The position numbers and the translations under genes were made by a program. A stretch of 64,000 nucleotides of DNA from Chryseobacterium indicum (lineage in GTDB: Bacteria > Bacteroidota > Bacteroidia > Flavobacteriales > Weeksellaceae): contig NZ_JACSGT010000001.1 of NCBI RefSeq assembly GCF_021504595.1, positions 930,001-994,000 of the forward strand, written 5' to 3'. The notes beneath the pieces are model-generated. The model did no database searches. It saw only the letters and a program-made list of their open reading frames with translations, and was not told the DNA's origin. This document shows, in pieces, positions 62,031 to 64,000 of this stretch (the first letter of the stretch is position 1; each line of letters begins with the position of its first letter).

Positions 62031-63740
62031 CTGTCATTATGAATGAAATTTTGCGAAGCATGATGCAATGAAGAATCTTTTAATATAAGATTTTTCGACT
62101 TCACTTCGTTGCACTCAAAATGGCAGTGTTGCAGATTAAATGAAAGAGCTTTTAAACACATCAGTCACATAAGATTTTATAATAATTTCTAAGCTTTAGA
62201 TCAGAACACATTAGTCTATGAAAATCTTTGATTTTCTTCTTATGTGTTCTTTTAAATATTTCATTAAACTAAACTTATGTGACTAATGTGTTATATTTTA
62301 AAGCAGTAAAATCCCTCTGTCATTCAGAATGAAATTTTGCGAAGCATTATGGAATGAAGAATCTTTTAATATAAGATTTTTCGACTTCACTTCGTTGCAC
62401 TCAAAATGGCAGTGTTGCAGATTAAATGAAAGAGCTTTTAAACACATCAGTCACATAAGATTTTATAATAATTTCTAAGCTTTAGATCAGAACACATTAG
62501 TCTATGAAAATCTTTGATTTTCTTCTTATGTGTTCTTTTAAATATTTCATTAAACTAAACTTATGTGACTAATGTGTTATATTTTAAAGCAGTAAAATCC
62601 CTCTGTCATTCAGAATGAAATTTTGCGAAGCATTATGGAATGAAGAATCTTTTAATATAAGATTTTTCGACTTCACTTCGTTGCACTCAAAATGGCAGTG
62701 TTGCAGATTAAATGAAAGAGCTTTTAAACACATCAGTCACATAAGATTTTATAATAATTTCTAAGCTTTAGATCAGAACACATTAGTCTATGAAAATCTT
62801 TGATTTTCTTCTTATGTGTTCTTTTAAATATTTCATTAAACTAAACTTATGTGACTAATGTGTTATATTTTAAAGCAGTAAAATCCCTCTGTCATTCAGA
62901 ATGAAATTTTGCGAAGCATTATGCAGTGAAGAATCTTTTAATATAAGATTTTCGACTCCACTTCGTTTCGCTCAAAATGACAGTGCTGTAGATTGAATGT
63001 AAGAGTTTTTTTTAACACATAAGTCACATAAGATTTTAAATAATATAAGCTTTAGATCAGAACACATTAGTTTATGAAAATCTTTGATTTTCTTCTTATG
63101 TGATCTTCTAAATACTTCGTTAAACTAAACTTATGTGACTTAAGTGTTATATTTAAAAATTCTGTCCTTCAGAATGGAATTTTGCGAAGCATTATGTAGT
63201 GAAGAATCTATTAAAACGTTGTGGTTTTAGATTTTTCGACTTCACTTCGTTGCGCTCAAAATGACAGTGTTGCGGCTTAAGAAGGTTTTTTTTAACCACA
63301 AAAGCCACAAAAGATTTTGATGTTTTATTAAAGTTAACAAGCGTAAGAATAAAAGAGCACAACAGTTTAAAAAAATCTTTGATTTTTATGCTTTTGAGAA
63401 CTTTTATAATTCTAAAAACTTAGCTTTATCATTATCTTTTGTGCCTTTTGTGGTTAAATTTTCCTATCATTCAGAATGTAATTTTGCACAGCATTATGCA
63501 GTGAAGAATCTCTTTAAATAAATCTATTTTTAGATTTTTCAACTCCACTTCGTTGCGCTCAAAATGACAGCTTTGCAGGTTGAAGAGTTTTTAAACACTT
63601 AAGTCACATAAGATTTTAAATAATTTAAGCTTTATATTAGAACACATTAGTTTATGAAAATCTTTGATTTTTATGCTTTTGAGGGCTTTTATTATTCTGA
63701 AAATCAACTTTATCATTATCTTTTGTGACTTTTGCGGTTA
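62031..63740. repeat. Tandem array of six palindromic units (about 286 bp each)
   Basis: Units begin at about 62031, 62317, 62603, 62889, 63162 and 63464, each at a CTGTCATTCAGAATG-like sequence. Spacings are 286, 286, 286, 273 and 302. Units two and three look identical. Each unit has a 'GTCATT...AAAATGnCAG' part and a nested palindrome. In unit two the outer arms are 62441-62459 and 62560-62578, the middle arms 62489-62497 and 62528-62536, and the centre GAAAATC-TTT-GATTTTC. Units five and six carry different outer arms. No protein is encoded. The remaining bases from 61888 to 63827 show nothing further. Confidence 0.9.
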
Positions 63741-63827
63741 AAGAAAATAATCATATTTAGCTTGCTTTTTACAATTTTCAGCGCTGAAAAACCATAATAA
63801 AATTGTAATTTTCGGCAAATAAAAAAT

Positions 63828-64000
63828 ATGAAGAAACTCGGGATCATCGGCTGTGGCTGGTTGGGAAACCATTTGGCGGAACGTCTGTCGAAAAGCTATG
63901 AAATTTTTGCTACCACCACAACAGAAGCGAAACTGGATGTTCTGAAAGCTAAAGGATATCATGTGGATCTTGTAAAATTTCCGGATGAAATTAATGCTGA
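63828..64000 (+). CDS. Rossmann-fold NAD(P)-binding protein, start only (partial)
   Basis: The first 57 codons before the right edge. 'MKKLGIIGCGWLGNHLAERL' has the GxGxxG-like dinucleotide-binding loop, followed by 'EIFATTTTEAKLDVLKAKGY'. This fits YeeZ-like NAD-dependent epimerase/SDR-type proteins, or other oxidoreductases that begin with the same fold. The rest is outside the window, so the family is only tentative. Confidence 0.7.
   Translation, partial: MKKLGIIGCGWLGNHLAERLSKSYEIFATTTTEAKLDVLKAKGYHVDLVKFPDEINA

Noticed and set aside
62031..63740. CRISPR array
   Set aside because: The period is about 286 bases, units 2 and 3 seem identical over their whole length, there are no short repeats with unique spacers, and no cas genes are near.
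63738..63962. Minus-strand open frame at the right end
   Set aside because: It is antisense to the start of the Rossmann-fold gene and to repeat DNA, and shows no domain.

Overview
The window looks like a chromosome segment of a Flavobacteriia member, most likely Chryseobacterium or a close relative in Weeksellaceae. The reasons are low GC, TAnnTTTG promoter boxes upstream of many genes, SusC/SusD-type transport, a type IX secretion (type B) sorting domain, a class A beta-lactamase resembling the chromosomal CIA/CGA enzymes of Chryseobacterium, and small HTH genes of a type I know from that genus. This assignment comes from family recognition; no database search was possible. No rRNA, tRNA, CRISPR array or complete insertion sequence was seen.

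Layout: 1-1307 (minus) holds a truncated secreted TPR-like protein and three small genes, two of them with helix-turn-helix domains. 1398-5988 (minus) encodes two paralogous secreted beta-helix proteins and a small protein built from the domain that caps one of them. 6606-14153 (plus) contains a PA2169-type four-helix-bundle protein, a flavoprotein, AHSA1 and VOC proteins, two tandem lipoprotein glutaminyl cyclases, a secreted beta-propeller-like protein, a deoxynucleoside kinase and an ArsC-like protein. 14210-15232 (minus) has DUF493 and DUF4197 genes. 15660-27384 is a polysaccharide utilisation locus: SusC, an interrupted SusD, a LamG-like lipoprotein, two GH144 lipoproteins, an esterase and a GH3 beta-glucosidase. 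Beta-1,2-glucan is the predicted substrate. 28248-34479 carries purB and purL around a secreted protein of unknown function.

34619-41263 has a TonB-dependent receptor, dgkA, dnaN and pheT. 41367-41545 is a probable MITE next to a META-domain lipoprotein. 42126-49909 (minus) holds a GT-C-like membrane protein, 3-hydroxyacyl-CoA dehydrogenase, a small secreted protein, the beta-lactamase, a GH5 enzyme with a CBM6-like domain, and a Gfo/Idh/MocA oxidoreductase. 50067-60966 (plus) has pcm, several small proteins, a 2-hydroxyacid dehydrogenase, a 1400-residue T9SS adhesin, a DUF559 endonuclease-like gene set among inverted repeats, and hutU. The right end is a 1.7-kb array of palindromic repeats, then the start of a Rossmann-fold gene.

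The most unusual material is non-coding. Three structured repeat families recur: hairpin elements with conserved flanks and diverged but still perfectly paired stems (24 kb and 38 kb, related termini at 28 kb); a three-level nested palindrome in six tandem units at 62-63.7 kb and once more at 46.1 kb, with different outer-stem sequences; and about 57-bp repeats around the DUF559 gene. The retained base pairing suggests selection on folded DNA or RNA.
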